Shown: positions 11,701 to 27,200 of the stretch, one piece after another
Numbering within the stretch: position 1 is the stretch's first letter
Layout of the letters: each line of letters opens with the position of its first letter
Made by a program: the position numbers and the translations under genes
DNA from: Phallusia mammillata
Taxonomy: Eukaryota; Chordata; Ascidiacea; Phlebobranchia; Ascidiidae
DNA length: 64,000 bases
Assembly (NCBI GenBank): GCA_003260075.1
Contig: QLIY01000101.1
Span: 1 to 64,000 of the forward strand
Reading direction: 5' to 3'
The notes under the pieces: model-generated
Database searches by the model: none
The model's input: only the letters and a program-made list of their open reading frames with translations
What the model was told of the DNA's origin: nothing

Positions 11701-14700
11701 CGGGCTGCGGTAGCTTAAAGTTGAAACCAGAAACGACAAGGCTCCCTGCACAAAATAAATATTCAACAGTTCGTTTCAGTGTTTTACACAGTTTTAGAAT
11801 TTCTGATTTCATAAGCAACTAATCCATGAAAAAAAAATTTAGTACTCAAAAAGACTTTATAAAACGTCAAGCCCATTTAAAGCATAATAACGAATCTATA
11901 CGAATTTCCTCCCAAGCATTTCCATGTGGCAGAGGATGAGCTATACAAATCTAGCCTGCGGTGGGGTTCGAACCCACGACAGGAGCCTTTCCGGGACTCG
12001 CGCTCTACCAACTGAGCTATACAGACTCAGTGTTGAGCCCGTCGAAAGTCGAATCACAAGCACGGTAGCCTGCCTCGTATGCTACACATGTCAGCTTCGT
12101 AGTAGGGGTATCACCAGTTCGGCCATTATTTAATTAAGATGTACAAAGATCAAATTTGTATAGCTCTGCTGGCAAAATCTGATATTATGTCTGGTAGCAA
12201 CAGCTTATACATGTACATAGATGTATTACTGGGATCAACCCTTAAGCCTTTATGTAGTCAAGCAATCAATAGTGACTTCTCAATTTCCCCAATGGACAAA
12301 TAATTGCACATCCAGGCTATTTAAAGATCAAATTCCAATCCAAACTTTCGTCCATTTTAATCCAATTTCGGTCCAAATGGCGACAAACCGGGGTTACGGC
12401 CTCTTAGCAGCCAAAATTTGAACCTTAATTTGCGACAAAATTACAGCATTTACCTCCATTACACAAATATCTAGTCTGTTTTCGGGACAGTGACCAGAAA
12501 CGTTCCATAAAGCGCCCAACATGCTTTTTAGGGTCTCCTCGCGTTTTGCGACCATCACACTACGCATGAGTGCACCCACTGCTCCCCTCTGACGCAACAG
12601 ATCACGTGACTGGCTGTCAGCCTGCCAGGAAAGGTTGCGAAGGATTCCAGCCATTACCTGCGAAAAACAAATAAGTTTTAAATATCATACTTTTTACATT
12701 TGGAACACTATATACGGATCTGTTCGTCAGTTTAAAGATCGCACCTTTTTAATCAATCTTTTACGCGACTCGAGCGGTTATAAACGGGTGTAACTGATGT
12801 GGCCTTCATATCACCGATGATGGCATGAGCATTTGCCGAAACGTTTGAAAAGCATGTCGATTTTAACGTCTATTTGGCCAGGATTTTCATTATTAAATGC
12901 TTTTTACAGTTTTTAATCAATCAGTTTGCTAAAACGCGGTTCTTTGTGAAATATAACGACCCAAATAGACGTAAAAAGGTACATGTTTTATTCTCCAATG
13001 TTTCGGTAAATTGTCATGCCAATATCAGTGATATAATGTTCTCATAAAACGTTGCCAAACCGTATTAACCAGTTTAGATTTATCAGTAATACTATACACC
13101 CAAAAATCGGAGGTTTTTTACATTAAAAAATATTTTTGAAACACTGTCGCAGAAGTTTTTTTTTTGTGAAACACAATTATAGGAAACAGACGCAGCAAAA
13201 CACTTCGTAAAAGCAAAAAAAAAAATACTTTACAATAACTCGTTGCTGCAAATTTTGATCAAAGAACACAATGGTTTCCAAAGGAGTCAAAACAAGTCAA
13301 ATAGGTTTGACCACAGGAAGCACAATCGACAAAGGGGGTGTGCGGTGGGCGTTGGCCGACAACACAAACATATGGTTAAACTTAAAGGGCTGGCGTGAAA
13401 TGGTGCTCAGAAAACCGGTAATTTTGGATACGGAAACAGGCATAGCGGTTACACCACAAGTGCTAACCCCCCCCCCCAGGTTTGACACAGGAAACACGAT
13501 CGACAAAGGGGGTGTGCGGTGGGCGTTTGCCGACAACACAAACATATGGTTAAACTTAAAGGGCTGGCGTGAATTGGTGCTCAGAAAACCGGCAATTTTG
13601 GATACGGAAACAGGCATAGCGGTTACACCACAAGAGCTAAAACACCGATGTCTGGCCAAATTGTCCTGCGGCCGAAACCTTTTTAGTCTGGCTATTTTTG
13701 TCAGTCTCTTTTTAAGTCAGTGGTCATTTTCTGTATTTGTACTGTTTGTGGAAATTGACTGACGTACCCCCCCCCCCTATTGCTGCCAGGCATAATATCA
13801 AGTTTATAGAGCTCTTCTGGCACAGTAAATTTGTATTATTTTTATTTTCCAAAGTTTCGACATCCTTTTCAGGTGTTATTTACCCTGATAAAGGCGACCT
13901 GAAAAGGACGTCAAAACGTCGGAATAAAAATACATTTGCCAAAAGAGCTCTATAAACTTGACTAATGATTACAGCGAAGCAGAAGACATTTGAAAAACAT
14001 TTTGACATTACTAGCGCCGTTATTCTAGTGAAATTTTTGCTGGTCAAACGAAATACGCCAATTTCAATTCTGTTCATGATAGCCTGTTTAAATGCCACTA
14101 AATGCGCCTTTGTATGGCATATTATTTATTCTTTTTTGCCGAATATAAGCGCTAAACCGTACATACACCCAGAAATGGCCTCAACCTTGGAACAGCACCC
14201 AGAATTGACCTTGATTTTGTGTTAATTCGAAACGGCAGAAAAATAAAATAAAAAACTAATTCCAGTAAAAAACATTTTTTGTCGCAACCACATCACTTCA
14301 AAAACCCCCAAAATTTTTTTTTCAGAAAATTTTAAAATTTTAAATGTAAAACTCAATTTTCCGGGATTTAATTCCCTCGATAAATGACGTCATCGGAAAG
14401 CACATAAATGTATTCGCTAAGTTTTAAATGGTAAATTCGATCTGGTGTTACATATTAAAGCTGTACCGTGAAATCGTAACGACGGGTGAAAACGAAGACA
14501 GATAAATAATTCAAGAGAGGCCTGGCTGGCATTGATTTTGTAATTACAACATCTGTGTGTCGCTGTGAGAGGTACGGCGTTCGGGGAGATGTAATAAAAC
14601 ACAGTGACTAGGGATTTTAGAATATTTGGGGACATAAGGTGATTAAAATATTGGTAATGTTTGAGAAATGTTAATTTTGAACTGTTATTTACCTAAATTC

Positions 14701-17700
14701 ACTTCTGGTAAGACTTTAACTATTCAACATCGATTCATTTAGATCAGGGGCTGGCAACCTTTGGTACTGTGGGGCCAATAACAAATGTCAAAATAGGATC
14801 GCAGGCCGCACCCGTGTATAACACAAAGTGATTTTGCTTTGTTGCTTGCCAAATATGCTTAATTACAAGCATAATTCATATTTGATTCTAGCTTCATAAT
14901 GGCAGGTCGCAGAAAAATAGCATCAGGCGCATTAATCAGCTCAAAAATATATAATAGTTGGACTCGATTGCCAGTACATTTGAAATCCAAGCGTCTCTGC
15001 GGGCCGCACAACCTTTAATAATGGGCCGCATTTGGCCCGCGGGCTGTACACCCCTGATCTAGATCTTCGCCTAAATCCAAAAACTTTTTTGGTTGACTGT
15101 TTACAATATTTGCAAATCACCAAGGTAGAGGTGTTTTTGACTCAACTTGTACTAATCCAACCTACAGAATCTGCTTAAGTAATCCCTATTGATTTTTAGG
15201 GAACATGCCTCTTTGTCAATGCCTAGAACTAAATTCAATTACTTTGGTATTTTTTCTTGGGTACTTTTTCAAATTACCGGAATCTATGTTTTGTTTGGTC
15301 GTCCTTAACTGTTAGCAAGTTACTGTGAGTTTTTACCTGTTGTATTTCTTCTGATCTGCTGGTTAACTGTTCGATGACTGCTTCAAGGAAACCACTCAAG
15401 TTGATTAAAAGTGCCTAAACACATAGCATAATTTAGTATCTTTTCAAAACGAATTGCAAAAACATGTTATTTTATGTATAAAAATGTTACAACTGTTAAT
15501 AAATAAAACAATTTTGAAACAGAAGTTGTTAGTTGCCAATTTCAATCTTTCTGCTTATTTGTAGATACTGACGATGCTGTAATAGCGAAATATATATATC
15601 TTGAAAGGGTAAACGACTAAATGTTTTTCTGAAGTTACATATATTGCCGATTTTAAAGTTCAATTTACTTTTATACTGTAGATAGACCATTAACAGTTTA
15701 GATATCATTACAATAAACAAACAAACACAAAAAAATACTTTTAAACACTGATCTCTTGACTGTTTGGTAACAAAGTTTTCATCATGAATTTTGAAAAATT
15801 TACGTTTCAGGTTAATTTGTACAAAAAATCAAAAACAAAAAAAGTATCCATTTTTTAAAAACTTTTAAGCAAAAACTGCCCGAAAAAACACAAAAAAATA
15901 TCACTTTACTGTACACTTACTAACCTTGTTATGTTGATCTCCGAAAGACAAGTTAGTCAGAGTAAATCCTGATGGTTTAATGATACAACTAGTTTCCTCA
16001 CTTTGTATCACTTTTGTTTCTTTGCAAATTCGACAATTCAAAATCAAAAGTTCCGCCATACAGTTGATCCCATTATGTCGATTCAGAACCCTGAATAAAA
16101 ACAAAAACATTTAATCAGTTTCTCCAAAATAAAGGTACTTTTCCGAACAGTAAAACAAAGTTTGTTTACAGTATCAATTTTCTTCTTTTATTTTTTTGCA
16201 CAGACAATTCCCCCCCCCCCAACAAAGTTTGTTTACAGTATCAATTTTCTTCTTTTATTTTTTTGCACTTTTGAGTAATTGTAAATTATGTTTACTGCAT
16301 ACTGAATACCAAAATGTAGCCTAGTATTCCAGTAAGGTGAAAGGAAGTATTCCAAAAAAGTATTCAAAATATTAGTATTCCCGAAAAAAGTATTCAAAAT
16401 ATTAGTATTCCAGAAAAAAGTATTCAGATTACTAGTATTACAGAAAAAAAGTATTCTGATTACTAGTATTCCGAAAAAAGTGGTCTGAATAATTACTAAC
16501 AAAAGATAAGCAAATTGGTAAAATAAAAACAATAAGACCCTTAAATGAAAAAAAAATATTTCAAACAGTTTTAGGCAATTTATACACAAACAATTACTTT
16601 CTGCCAAAAGTATATATTGTCATACAAAAGCAAAGTTAAAAAATTTCAAACAGTTAAAGATTAAATGCTGTTATAAGTCACAAATAAATACTCACACTCT
16701 GTCGTATTTGTCGTATGAAAACTGTCTAATTTGCTCCACAGATCGAATCAGGTTTTCGGTGATCTGGACTTCAACTTGAAGTGAACGCAATTTATGCACA
16801 TCTTTGCCACCGGAAGACGTACCCTTTTCTGATGAGCTTTTAATGTACTCGGCGTGGCACTGTAAGTACTGTTGCAAGGCCTGGCAGTATTTCTTAATGA
16901 TTTCGAGGTCTCGCACAATAAGGTTTTGCTTTGGAGGCAGTGTTCTCGTCTTTTCAACTAACTGACCACAACCTATGGAAAAAGGAATTGAAAATAGTTT
17001 AGACAATTTTGCAATAATAAAAGCATGTTATAGCGAAAAACACAAACACCAAACCAAACAATAGGAATATAACCAGTGGTCGGATTCAGTCGGTTTGCAC
17101 CAGTTCTATAGAACCGTTTCATGAAATTTTATGGCACCAGCGAACCGGTTAGCATTACTGGTTACTGTCAATGGACTTTTTGTAACAGATCCGGCTGAAT
17201 AATATGACTTTTGTGATAGAACCAGCTGACAAAAATTAAATCCCACCACTGCCCCCCCCCCCCTGGTTACTGTCAATGGACTTTTTGTAACAGAACCAGC
17301 TGAATAATATGACTTTTGTGATGGAACCGGCTGACAAAAAATTAAATCCCACCACTGAATATAAACATCAGATATTGTGATTTTCAACATAAAAAATAAT
17401 AAATACAAATAGTTGCTTATTTAATTAGTTCTGTTGTTTTGCTATTTATCTATTCTTTGCTCAATCTTTTACCATTGTACAACAGAACACCACAAGTTAA
17501 TGTGCACACAACCAGCAACATTTACATATTTTAAGCAACCCACGATTTTAAAAAACCCTGCTTTGGCATACAGCACTGTACATGATGAAATCCTAAGCAT
17601 ACATATAGTTTTCTGTTCAAAGCATGGCTATGGTGATACATAGATATCAGACAGTGATTATCGTTTAAATCTTACCGATATTATCAGGCAACGACGTCAC

Positions 17701-18105
17701 TGATCCAGATCTTTTTTGTGGATGGAAACCATGAGAAGACACACTACCCCCCCCCCGTTCAAAGCATGGCTATGGTGATACATAGATATCAGACAGTGAT
17801 TATCATTTAAATCTTACCGATATTATCAGGCAACGACGTCACTGAACCAGATCTTTTTTGTGGATGAAAACCATGAGAAGAAACACTTGCGCTTGTGAAT
17901 ATAGTTTGGGTGCATCTAAAAACAAAAGTAATTCAGTGTAACAATTTGTATCTTTCATTCGTATATAGCATTACTTTAAGTCAAGGGTGTGCAATCTGCG
18001 GCCCACGGGCCAAATGCGGCCCTTGAATAAAGGTTGTGTGGCCCGCAGAGACGCTTGGATTTCAAATGTACTGCCAAACGAGTCCAACTATTATATATTT
18101 TTGTG

Positions 18106-18200
<95 letters not shown>

Positions 18201-21200
18201 TGATGCTATTTTTCTGCGCCCTGGCAGTATGTGGCTAGAATCAAATGCAAATTTTACTTGTAGTTAAACATATTTGGTAAGCAACAAAGTAAAATCACCT
18301 TGTGTTATACACATGTGCAGCCCGCGATCTAATTTTGACAATTGTCTTTGGCCCCACAGTAAAAAAGGTTGCACACCCCTGCTTTAAGAGGTGACACAAA
18401 ATAAAGTAAAGGCAAACGACAATGTGGTTTGAAATAACAATCATGACTTAAAACACACAGATCAAAGACAATCAATATATTATGTTATGTATATTTTATT
18501 GAAAATGTTACCCATTGCTGTTGTGTTTATTTGTCAGAAATGTGTCTCAGTATAGTTTATGGAAAATTTTTGTGTCTTTTCATGAATATAATGGACCAAA
18601 TATTCAGAAAATGTGACATGTTTTATTGGTTAACAGTTCGGCAGATCCTCATGCCATCATCAGTGATTAGTGTATTTCGTTACTTTTAAAGGTATAATTA
18701 AAAAATTAACTCTTTTTATTTGACATTTTCAGTAACATACTAGTGGTTTGTGACAAAATTTTAGGATGCTAAACAATAGTACTGACCAAAAATGTGTTTT
18801 AAAGATTAAGGAGCAAGCTACTGTTATTCTTTTAATTCAAATTTGACAACCAGCACAAAAAAATTAAATCTTGCACTGATTTCATTTGCACAAATAAGAA
18901 AAAAAACATGTGAACGTTGCGCAGCTATCCCGACTTGGTAAATATTTTAGCGCAATTGTGCTCTTACGATTTTGCCTGACAAAGTAAACTCAACTAAAAA
19001 AAATCATTTTTTATGCCGTACCTTGTTGCAACTTGTTCTCCGCTCCCAGTATTACCCAGTAAGGGTTGAATGGGTGATAAAAACTTGTCGGGTAACTCTT
19101 CAAGGGGTCCAGCTTTCCCAGTTTGCACAACAACATCTGTAAGACTTCGCCCTGATTGCTGTGGTTTTGACCTTTCACAAAAACCAAAATCTAAAACAAT
19201 AAATTTTTTGTTCAATTTTTTTTCATCACATCACAAAATTTTTTACTGTATTAAATAAACTGTTGCTGCCAGGCATCATGGATCAACAAAATTTTTGGCT
19301 CTTCCAGCAGTTTTAATTTTTTTACCGAGCTTGTTGCTTTCTATTAACTTTGTGTTTTCAATTTATGTCATTACCCTGATGTGCATGTATGAGACATCGA
19401 AATGTCGTCATATTATAATAAAAACTGCTGGAAGAAAATTTTGTTTCACTATATTGTTGAATCAAGGAAATATACCAAAATGAAAATATTTTGCAATTTC
19501 AGTCTTGTTTTTTTTTCAATCTAAGTACAGTATTAGGTAAAAAATAGAGTAATGACTAATGGATATGATGCATCAATGTCAACTGATATTGCTTTTAAGA
19601 GTAAGGTCTAGACACTTAAACTTATTGTAGAGGTAACGTAGATTCCCTTGGGATAATGTAGGTTTAACCGTACTAAGATATAATGCCTTTTAGGTAAAAA
19701 CAATTTAACATGTAGTGGTATAACAAAACCATAGTTTTTTGTAATACATTCACACAAACTGTTTATAAACTAAACAAATATAAGCATATTAATAAGTTTG
19801 GCTTTAAACTGTCAGAAGACGTTACTGTTTATCATGTAAAATTCATGACAAAATTGAGGCAAAGACAGTAATAATGCCAAAAATTATTGTAATATGGTAA
19901 CTGCTTGCATATACAACCTTGTTGTTCATTTTGTAGTGCCTGATGATCATGTATGTTTTTTGCACCCCGCTCGTTATATCTGTAACGAGTCATTAAACTT
20001 TTTATTTCGTGTTCCACCAGTTTCAGTTGCTGCAGCCAAGTCTGAAAACATAAAATTCATTTTTATTCTTATTTGTAATGTTTTTTTGGCATTTTTTAAA
20101 AGATAAAACAAATGCTAAAAAAAAACTTTAGCTTGGTATTGTAAAGTATAAAAAAAACTTTTTAATGCAGTGTCGAAAAAAATGCATTTGTAAAAAATAA
20201 GAAAAATTTTTAATCAAAATGTATGTAAGGCAAAAATGGTAAATTTAGTACTTTAGCATGAAAATCAACACCAACATTTATGTAGGAAGAATGTTTCACA
20301 AGGTGGTGTATTTAACACAAAATTGCATTTTAATCTGATCGCAGAAACCTTATACTGATCAAGATCAAAGAAGCGGCGTATGTAAATGTTACTCCACATC
20401 AATAGGCTAAGATACCAGGAACGATAAACTGATTGGATCTCTGCACAACATAACGCAGGTTACCCAGGAAAGTTTGCAGAATTTAAGGGAGAATAGGCTG
20501 TCTGGTTAAGCCGATTTCAGATCGTAAACACTCTAGATTTAAGCTTTTCAAATCTCGACACTTTTTACAAGTAACTAGTGTTTGTTTTGGCAATTTCGAG
20601 GACAAATTGTTCTGCCATCAACACCAGTGAGACCTATTTCCGTAACTACTTTTCGATGTAACTAGACAAATCTACTAAACTTACTATTTCAATCGGGATT
20701 AGACATAGCTTTGAAGAGAAATGCACATTTCTGTACACTTTGATCTTTAGCATTGCGACAGAATATTTATCGCTGTATATTGTAACTGGTTAAACTTTAA
20801 AGGGATAAAGTTGAGGGTTAAAACCGTCAATAGTCAAGTATATATACTTCAGTAACCAACGGATTACAATAATTTTGTTTTTCTAATGATTGCAAAAGTT
20901 GTGAATAGAAAATTTGGTTAAAATAAAAGACCACATATTTTGACAAGAAAATTGTAACTGGTTTGTCTTTATAAGTAAAAAAATATAAATAAAATTCATG
21001 AATTGCAAAGAACATGCACTTGTAACATAAAGAATGTCATTTTTTCGATTTACTGACATTTCACAAGTTATGTACTGAAATGTTTATGTAATCAAAAGCA
21101 TATACTCCTAAAAACACATTTTTATTCTATAGCTAGCGTTCAACAATATCAAAAGAATTACATATACAGGGCAAGTACTTCAGAATTTTATTTCTAGCTG

Positions 21201-24200
21201 ACCTGTACTCTCTTGTTCATCATTTCAGGGCTTCCGAGTTTTTGTTTCATGGCATCCTGAACATTGAATATCGATCGTTCTAATTGTTTCCTGGTTGCTT
21301 CACTGTTAGGGGACATTGACTAAAAAAACAAAAATTAAAAATTCAAGTATATTTCCACATGCTATGAACAGTAGCATTACAAGAGGCCAAAAGCCACACT
21401 TTTTGAGTCCCCTTGAGAGTAACCTTTTTGTCTCAAGAATATTAACATAAGGTAAAAATAGTAATATTAAAGTATACTGTGACTGTATGTCAGGGGTCGC
21501 GTGCCAATTAACTTGTTATTTCCATGTATTAATGACCTCGCGTGCCAACGTTTTTATACATAATGGTGGTTCATGCCAGCAGATATCAATAATAAAGAGA
21601 AAGCAGAGTGTTTTGTGCATGTAAGGTTGAATTTTAAGACAATGGCATGACAACAACTACAAACAAGCAGTGTAGTGGGTTAAATTGTTACTTCAATATA
21701 AACATGCAAATCGGTTGGCGTTCCATGAAAAAACACCTCGCATGCTAACTTTGGCATGCATGCCAGGGGTTGCCGAACCCTGCTGTATGTAATGCCACAT
21801 ACTTTTTTAGTGTTTTAAATGTTTTTTTTATACGTTTTCAATGACAGCAATAGTGCTAAACCCACACACATTCACAGATTAATCTTAACTTGTTAAGCAA
21901 TTGGGCTTTAATTGAAACATTAGTCTTAATAACATTAAAACATAAGTATCTTAGCGTCAAGTAGGAAACCTTTAGGAAGTGGACTTGAAGTAATGTTTTT
22001 TGTCCATCATATGGAACATAAAATTTAAAGAACTCTTCTGGCAATTGTATTTTTATACCAACGTTTACCCTGATGATGGCGACCTGTGCAGGACGTTGAA
22101 ACTATCAGTATAAAAATCCAAATCCAAAAAGAGCTCTATAAATATATTATGCCTGGCAGCAATAGCTTAGATATCGAACATAAATATTTCACAACTTTTA
22201 ACTGCACAAGAATTGCTGTATTTTTGCTGTTTAAGCCAGTTTCTCTTTTTAATACAAACTGGAGATGTTAGTAATGTATGTACTTGTTTAGGAGACATTG
22301 CTCACAAAATGGTCACAGATTTCTGGAAGTTGATTAAAACTTATAAAGACCACACAAGTCAATGTTTATGCCATATAACACAACTTGTTATGGTCTAAAC
22401 CACCAACATCCTGCTACAGTTTGCCTAAAGGCTACTTCACAAATTTAAGGGAGTGCTCCAGGAGTTTTTCATAAACTTGAGTCATTAAACTTGACGCACT
22501 GTGTGATGACGCTTTGTGTTTATCAATTTATGTGGAATGTAAACTAGTTGTAGACAATGTCTAGAGAATTTTTTTCTAACCAGGACATTTCCTGAGCATT
22601 GTAGTTATTCAAACATACCTGAAATACTAAACTAAAAATCTGATATTTTGGCCTACAGTAATCATTATATATATTCAGAACAGCTAAAATGGCCTTATAC
22701 TTAATACTGGGTTCAGCCCTGAAGTGTGATAACAGAATAATCTTGAATTTAAACCTTTTTTTAAATATGGCATTATTATTTTTCTGCATGCATACAGCAG
22801 GCATTTACACTTAAAAAAGTCTTGCGACAAAATAATTAGAATTATTGTTGCATTTTTACTTGGACAAAAGTTCACACAGGCTTTTAATTTTTTAACGCAA
22901 GATTGATTACGGAATGTATCACTACTGACAGAAATTGAAGAAACACTGATTAACATTTTTGAGGTCTACGGGAAAATCTAATTTGCACTGGGCTGATAGC
23001 TACTGGCAATGATGTGTGAAAGGACTTGCAGACCTTCGAAAAATGCACAAATCTAATGTTTACATCAAATAAACACCAGCCTATTAAGCACGGGAAATTG
23101 GAATGTAGGTTAAACACATTAAATAAAGTTAAGCATTGTTAAAATGTCTTTCTAATTGACATTAGCTAAGGCAAAGAGATTACATACTTATCTTTGGCAT
23201 AGATACCAGTTTGTTTTGTAAGAACGGTCTTGCAAAAATTTGCCAAGCACTTTCTTTTATCAAAACAACCAATTTTGTACACATCAGTGCCAATAAATAT
23301 CAAGGCATGACCAGTTTAACATACATTTCTGACATTTATGTGTTAAAAAAGTGCAAGATTCACATTTAAAAAAAATACCTGTTTTTAAAAGTTTAAAGTG
23401 AGTCTGCTTAAAAAAAATTAGGTTCACTTTTTTAATTGGCACAAAACTGCAGATTTGAACCCTTCAAAAACAGAACATTCTTTTGTAAGAAATGGCAGAG
23501 TGCATTAGCGAACTTGGCAGATAGCTTGACAAGTAAACAAACAAACAGCCAGATTTCCTCTACGGGTTTCGCTCGGCTGGATCTGTTACAGACGGTTAAC
23601 CGCCGATGATAAAGCAAGCAAAGGGGTTTGTTTTGGAAACTTGAAATTTGCACATGAATGAAAATTCCTGTGTCTAACGCACCCATGTTTGCTTACGGCG
23701 TAGCAGTACATCAAAACACCAATGACGGTAATTTTACCCAAGTTGTATTGTAATTGAATTCTCACACTTCGTAACAACGCTATTATCACGTTAATAGCAA
23801 ATTTAATGTGTACAAAATTTTCACTCTTTGTGTCTGCATTCACTATAAAATGCCCTTTCATTCACATTTAAGTTGTTTTACAGCCATTTAGATACAATAA
23901 ACCTAGGTTAAACTGGATTCGGTTAATCCAGATTTTCACATAACTCGGACAAAACTTGAGGTACAAATGATTTGCAATGTGGTAAGGTTTCAACCAAAAT
24001 CTTAGGTCAATTAGTGTATGTACGAACCGAATGTTTCATAACTTTACTATTAACCACATTCATGAAAAATCCTTTTGCAGAATGACTAAATTCTCATCAG
24101 TAAAAATATCGATTTAACCCCCCCCCCTTACTATTAACCACATTCATGAAAAATCCTTTTGCAGAATGACTAAATGTATTCTCATCAGTAAAAATATCGA

Positions 24201-27200
24201 TCTAGTCAAGATTTGAGTGACCAACCTTTTCTGATGCAATAAGACTTGTGTTTAAGTCGTTGAGTTGTTTCATGTAATCATCTTTAGCACATTCCTCTCT
24301 TTTCAAGTTTTCAAGAAGTGAATCCCTAAAACACAATAATTTTACATCTATCCTCTATTACCGATAAAATATTAATGTGTGTCAACTAATTTTATTGCAA
24401 AACCTGTTTGTAAAAAAATACTTTTGAAAATAGATTTACTGTTTTCCCCCCCCCCTTTAGCACATTCCTCTCTTTTCAAGTTTTCAAGAAGTGAATCCCT
24501 AAAGCACAATAATTTTAAGTCTATTCTTTATTAGTGATAAAAAAATTATGTGTGTCAACTAATTTTTGAAACACCTGTTTGTAAAAAAAACTTCTGAAAA
24601 CAGAAATTGAAATTAACATATATATATAATATAGCATAATGTCTGTATTTTACTGTTTTCAAAGAAAAAAAATCGTTTATGGTCTTTACAACCTAATACA
24701 TAACATATTACACCGTAAATTAACGCCTATATATTTGATATAACATCCCCCCCCCCCTTTCAAGCACTTTTTCTTGACCAAACGGGTCTCACAAGCCAGC
24801 GTTATGGACTTTACAACATAATACACCTATTTGATATAACATGTCAAATGGTCAACGCTGTATACATGTCTGTTATTGTTAAGTTGTTATCTGGTTGGGT
24901 TCACTATTATTTACATTTGTATCCAAAATGTGTTTTACAAAAAAAGTAAAAACACAGATTGTACCCCCCCCCCCAGGACAAAATTCTTATAAAGCGACAA
25001 AATGCAAAACACACAAAAAAACAGCCATAAGAAGATCTCGCGGCTGCAAACTCGCACCAACGCATTGATAACACAAGCTCAGTGCTGTAAAAGATTGTAA
25101 ATATTAGGACATTATTACTGATTGTGATAAGTTAAACAGTTGTATAGTTATGCATATTTTGAGTATTTTTACAAAAAACTGCAAATACCTTTGGTTGGTT
25201 AGCAAATGTAAGCGTTTCCGTATATCCACTTGTGAAACATAATTAAACGAATCATTGTGATTTTGAGTGGCTGGCGATTGTGTTTCGAACAGAGTATTGG
25301 TAAAAGATGTATAATGTGGTAATCCATATTCCTGGTAGGGGGAAAGGCCGCTATGTCCCTGGACCACCCGGTTTGCAGAACCAAAAATGTGTTGTCTATG
25401 AGGTTCTGGTTCTTTATGATCTAGAGTAGGTTGTGCGCTTATTGTATTGCCAAGTTGCAGTACCATTTTCTGCAATAACAGTAAAAATTTAGTCAAAAAA
25501 TGTTTACCTTATTCCTACAGAATCATTTTGGGAAAAAACGAACAACAGGATATCTGAAGAAATATAAAAGCTAGCTTTTTTGTTCAATAGGCTATTGTTA
25601 TGACACAACAGAGTAAAAAAATCATTGGCACTGAGCTTGTGAGTTTCTAAAGGCTGTCCAAGATTTTGACTATATTCATAGTTTATGAAAAATAAACTCT
25701 AAAGATGTTTGCAACTTCCTAAGATCTGGTAGACTTTAGGTAACGAAGGAACAGCCCCCCCCCCGAGTTTCTAAAGGCTGTCCAAGATTTTGACTATATT
25801 CATAGTTTATGACAATTAAACTCTAAAGAAGTTTGCAACTTCTTAAGATCTGGTAGACTTTGGGTAACCAAGAAACATATTTCAGTTTCTTTGTGTTTAG
25901 ATAAGCATTCCATCTTAATAACACACATCTAGAACATTCTAGCAGTTAAGCTGCACATGTGAGAAAAAAGCATGTCTACAGGTCAAGGTTGCATTCACGT
26001 GACAAAATTTACACAAATTCTGTTTTTTGTGACTAAACATGTAAAAGTAAGTTGCATTCATTCTGTTGTATAGAACTGATATGTACAAATTGAATATAAG
26101 GATGTGAAAATTTGCTACTTTTAGCAATGTTTTGCATTATGCAACTATATTATTGCCTAGAAGAGCATTTAGCAGCTTAAAGAAATTAAAAGGCATTATG
26201 CTATGTACACTTAAAAGGCTATAAATTGAAAACCCCCCCCCCCTGTAAAAGATTGTAAATATTAGGACATTATTACTGATTGTGATAAGTAAAACAGTTG
26301 TATAGTTATGCATATATATATGAGTATTTTTACAAAAAACTGCAAATACCTTTGGTTGGTGAGCAAATGTAGCCCCCCCCCCATTCCATCTTAATAACAC
26401 ACATCTAGAACATTCTAGCAGTTAAGCTGCGTATGTTGGAAAAAAGCATGTCTACAGGTCAAGGTTGCATTCATGTGACAAAATTTACATAAAAATCTAT
26501 TTTTTTCGACTTACACAACTATATTATAGCACAGAAGAGCATTAGCAGCTGAAAGAAATTGAAAGGCATTATGCTATGTACACTTAAAAGGCTATAAATT
26601 GAAATTTCGAATATGTAAATTTTGTACTTTTTGCCGGGGTTTTTTAATGCAGAACTGTACATAGACCAGAATGGCAGCGTTACATGTAACATGTCTAAAT
26701 AATTTATTTTGAAGATAAAGCAACATATGTTGTAGAATGCACCTGTATTTTTAAGCTCTACACATAGATTTGGACAACACTACATAATCTAGTAATTCTT
26801 GTCCAAGGAGAAAACAGACCAAATAAAAGCAGTCAGGCATAAATAAATCAATAGTTTCAAAGTAGGTCAATGGGTATTTTCATGATGGATTACCAAAATG
26901 CAGGTGTGCATTGGCAAATACACAATATATATACCAACATGAAAATGTGTGACATTAAAATTACACTGTCTGTACGTGGTAGTTCCAAATGCCAGCTAAC
27001 GACATGACTAGGTAAAGCTTGGTGCCATATGCTACTAGACTTTCCACCATCCTAAAACATCAATAATTGATGTTTCGCCAAAGCTGTGCCCTTCTATACA
27101 TATTGATTGGACATGGAAAGTCCAGCCATATACATAAACTTTAACTTAAAGTAATGCAAATTGCATCTACAAAAATTTGAATAACAGCCCAGATTATGTC

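Noticed and set aside
11954..12026. Functional tRNA gene
   Set aside because: Non-canonical base before the anticodon and several dispersed relatives with shared flanks point to a SINE.
13271..13762. Plus-strand 163-codon open frame with two similar halves, and an open antisense frame
   Set aside because: It lies in an APC intron, the repetition comes from an allelic duplicate across a poly-C run, allele differences alter residues, and I recognise no domain.
16233..16607. 124-codon minus-strand frame with repeated N-T motifs
   Set aside because: The frame is a translation of the AT-rich minisatellite in APC intron 9.
18034..18267. Open frame with a long polyproline tract
   Set aside because: The proline codons are the 94-C run inside a hAT-like element; it is not a protein.
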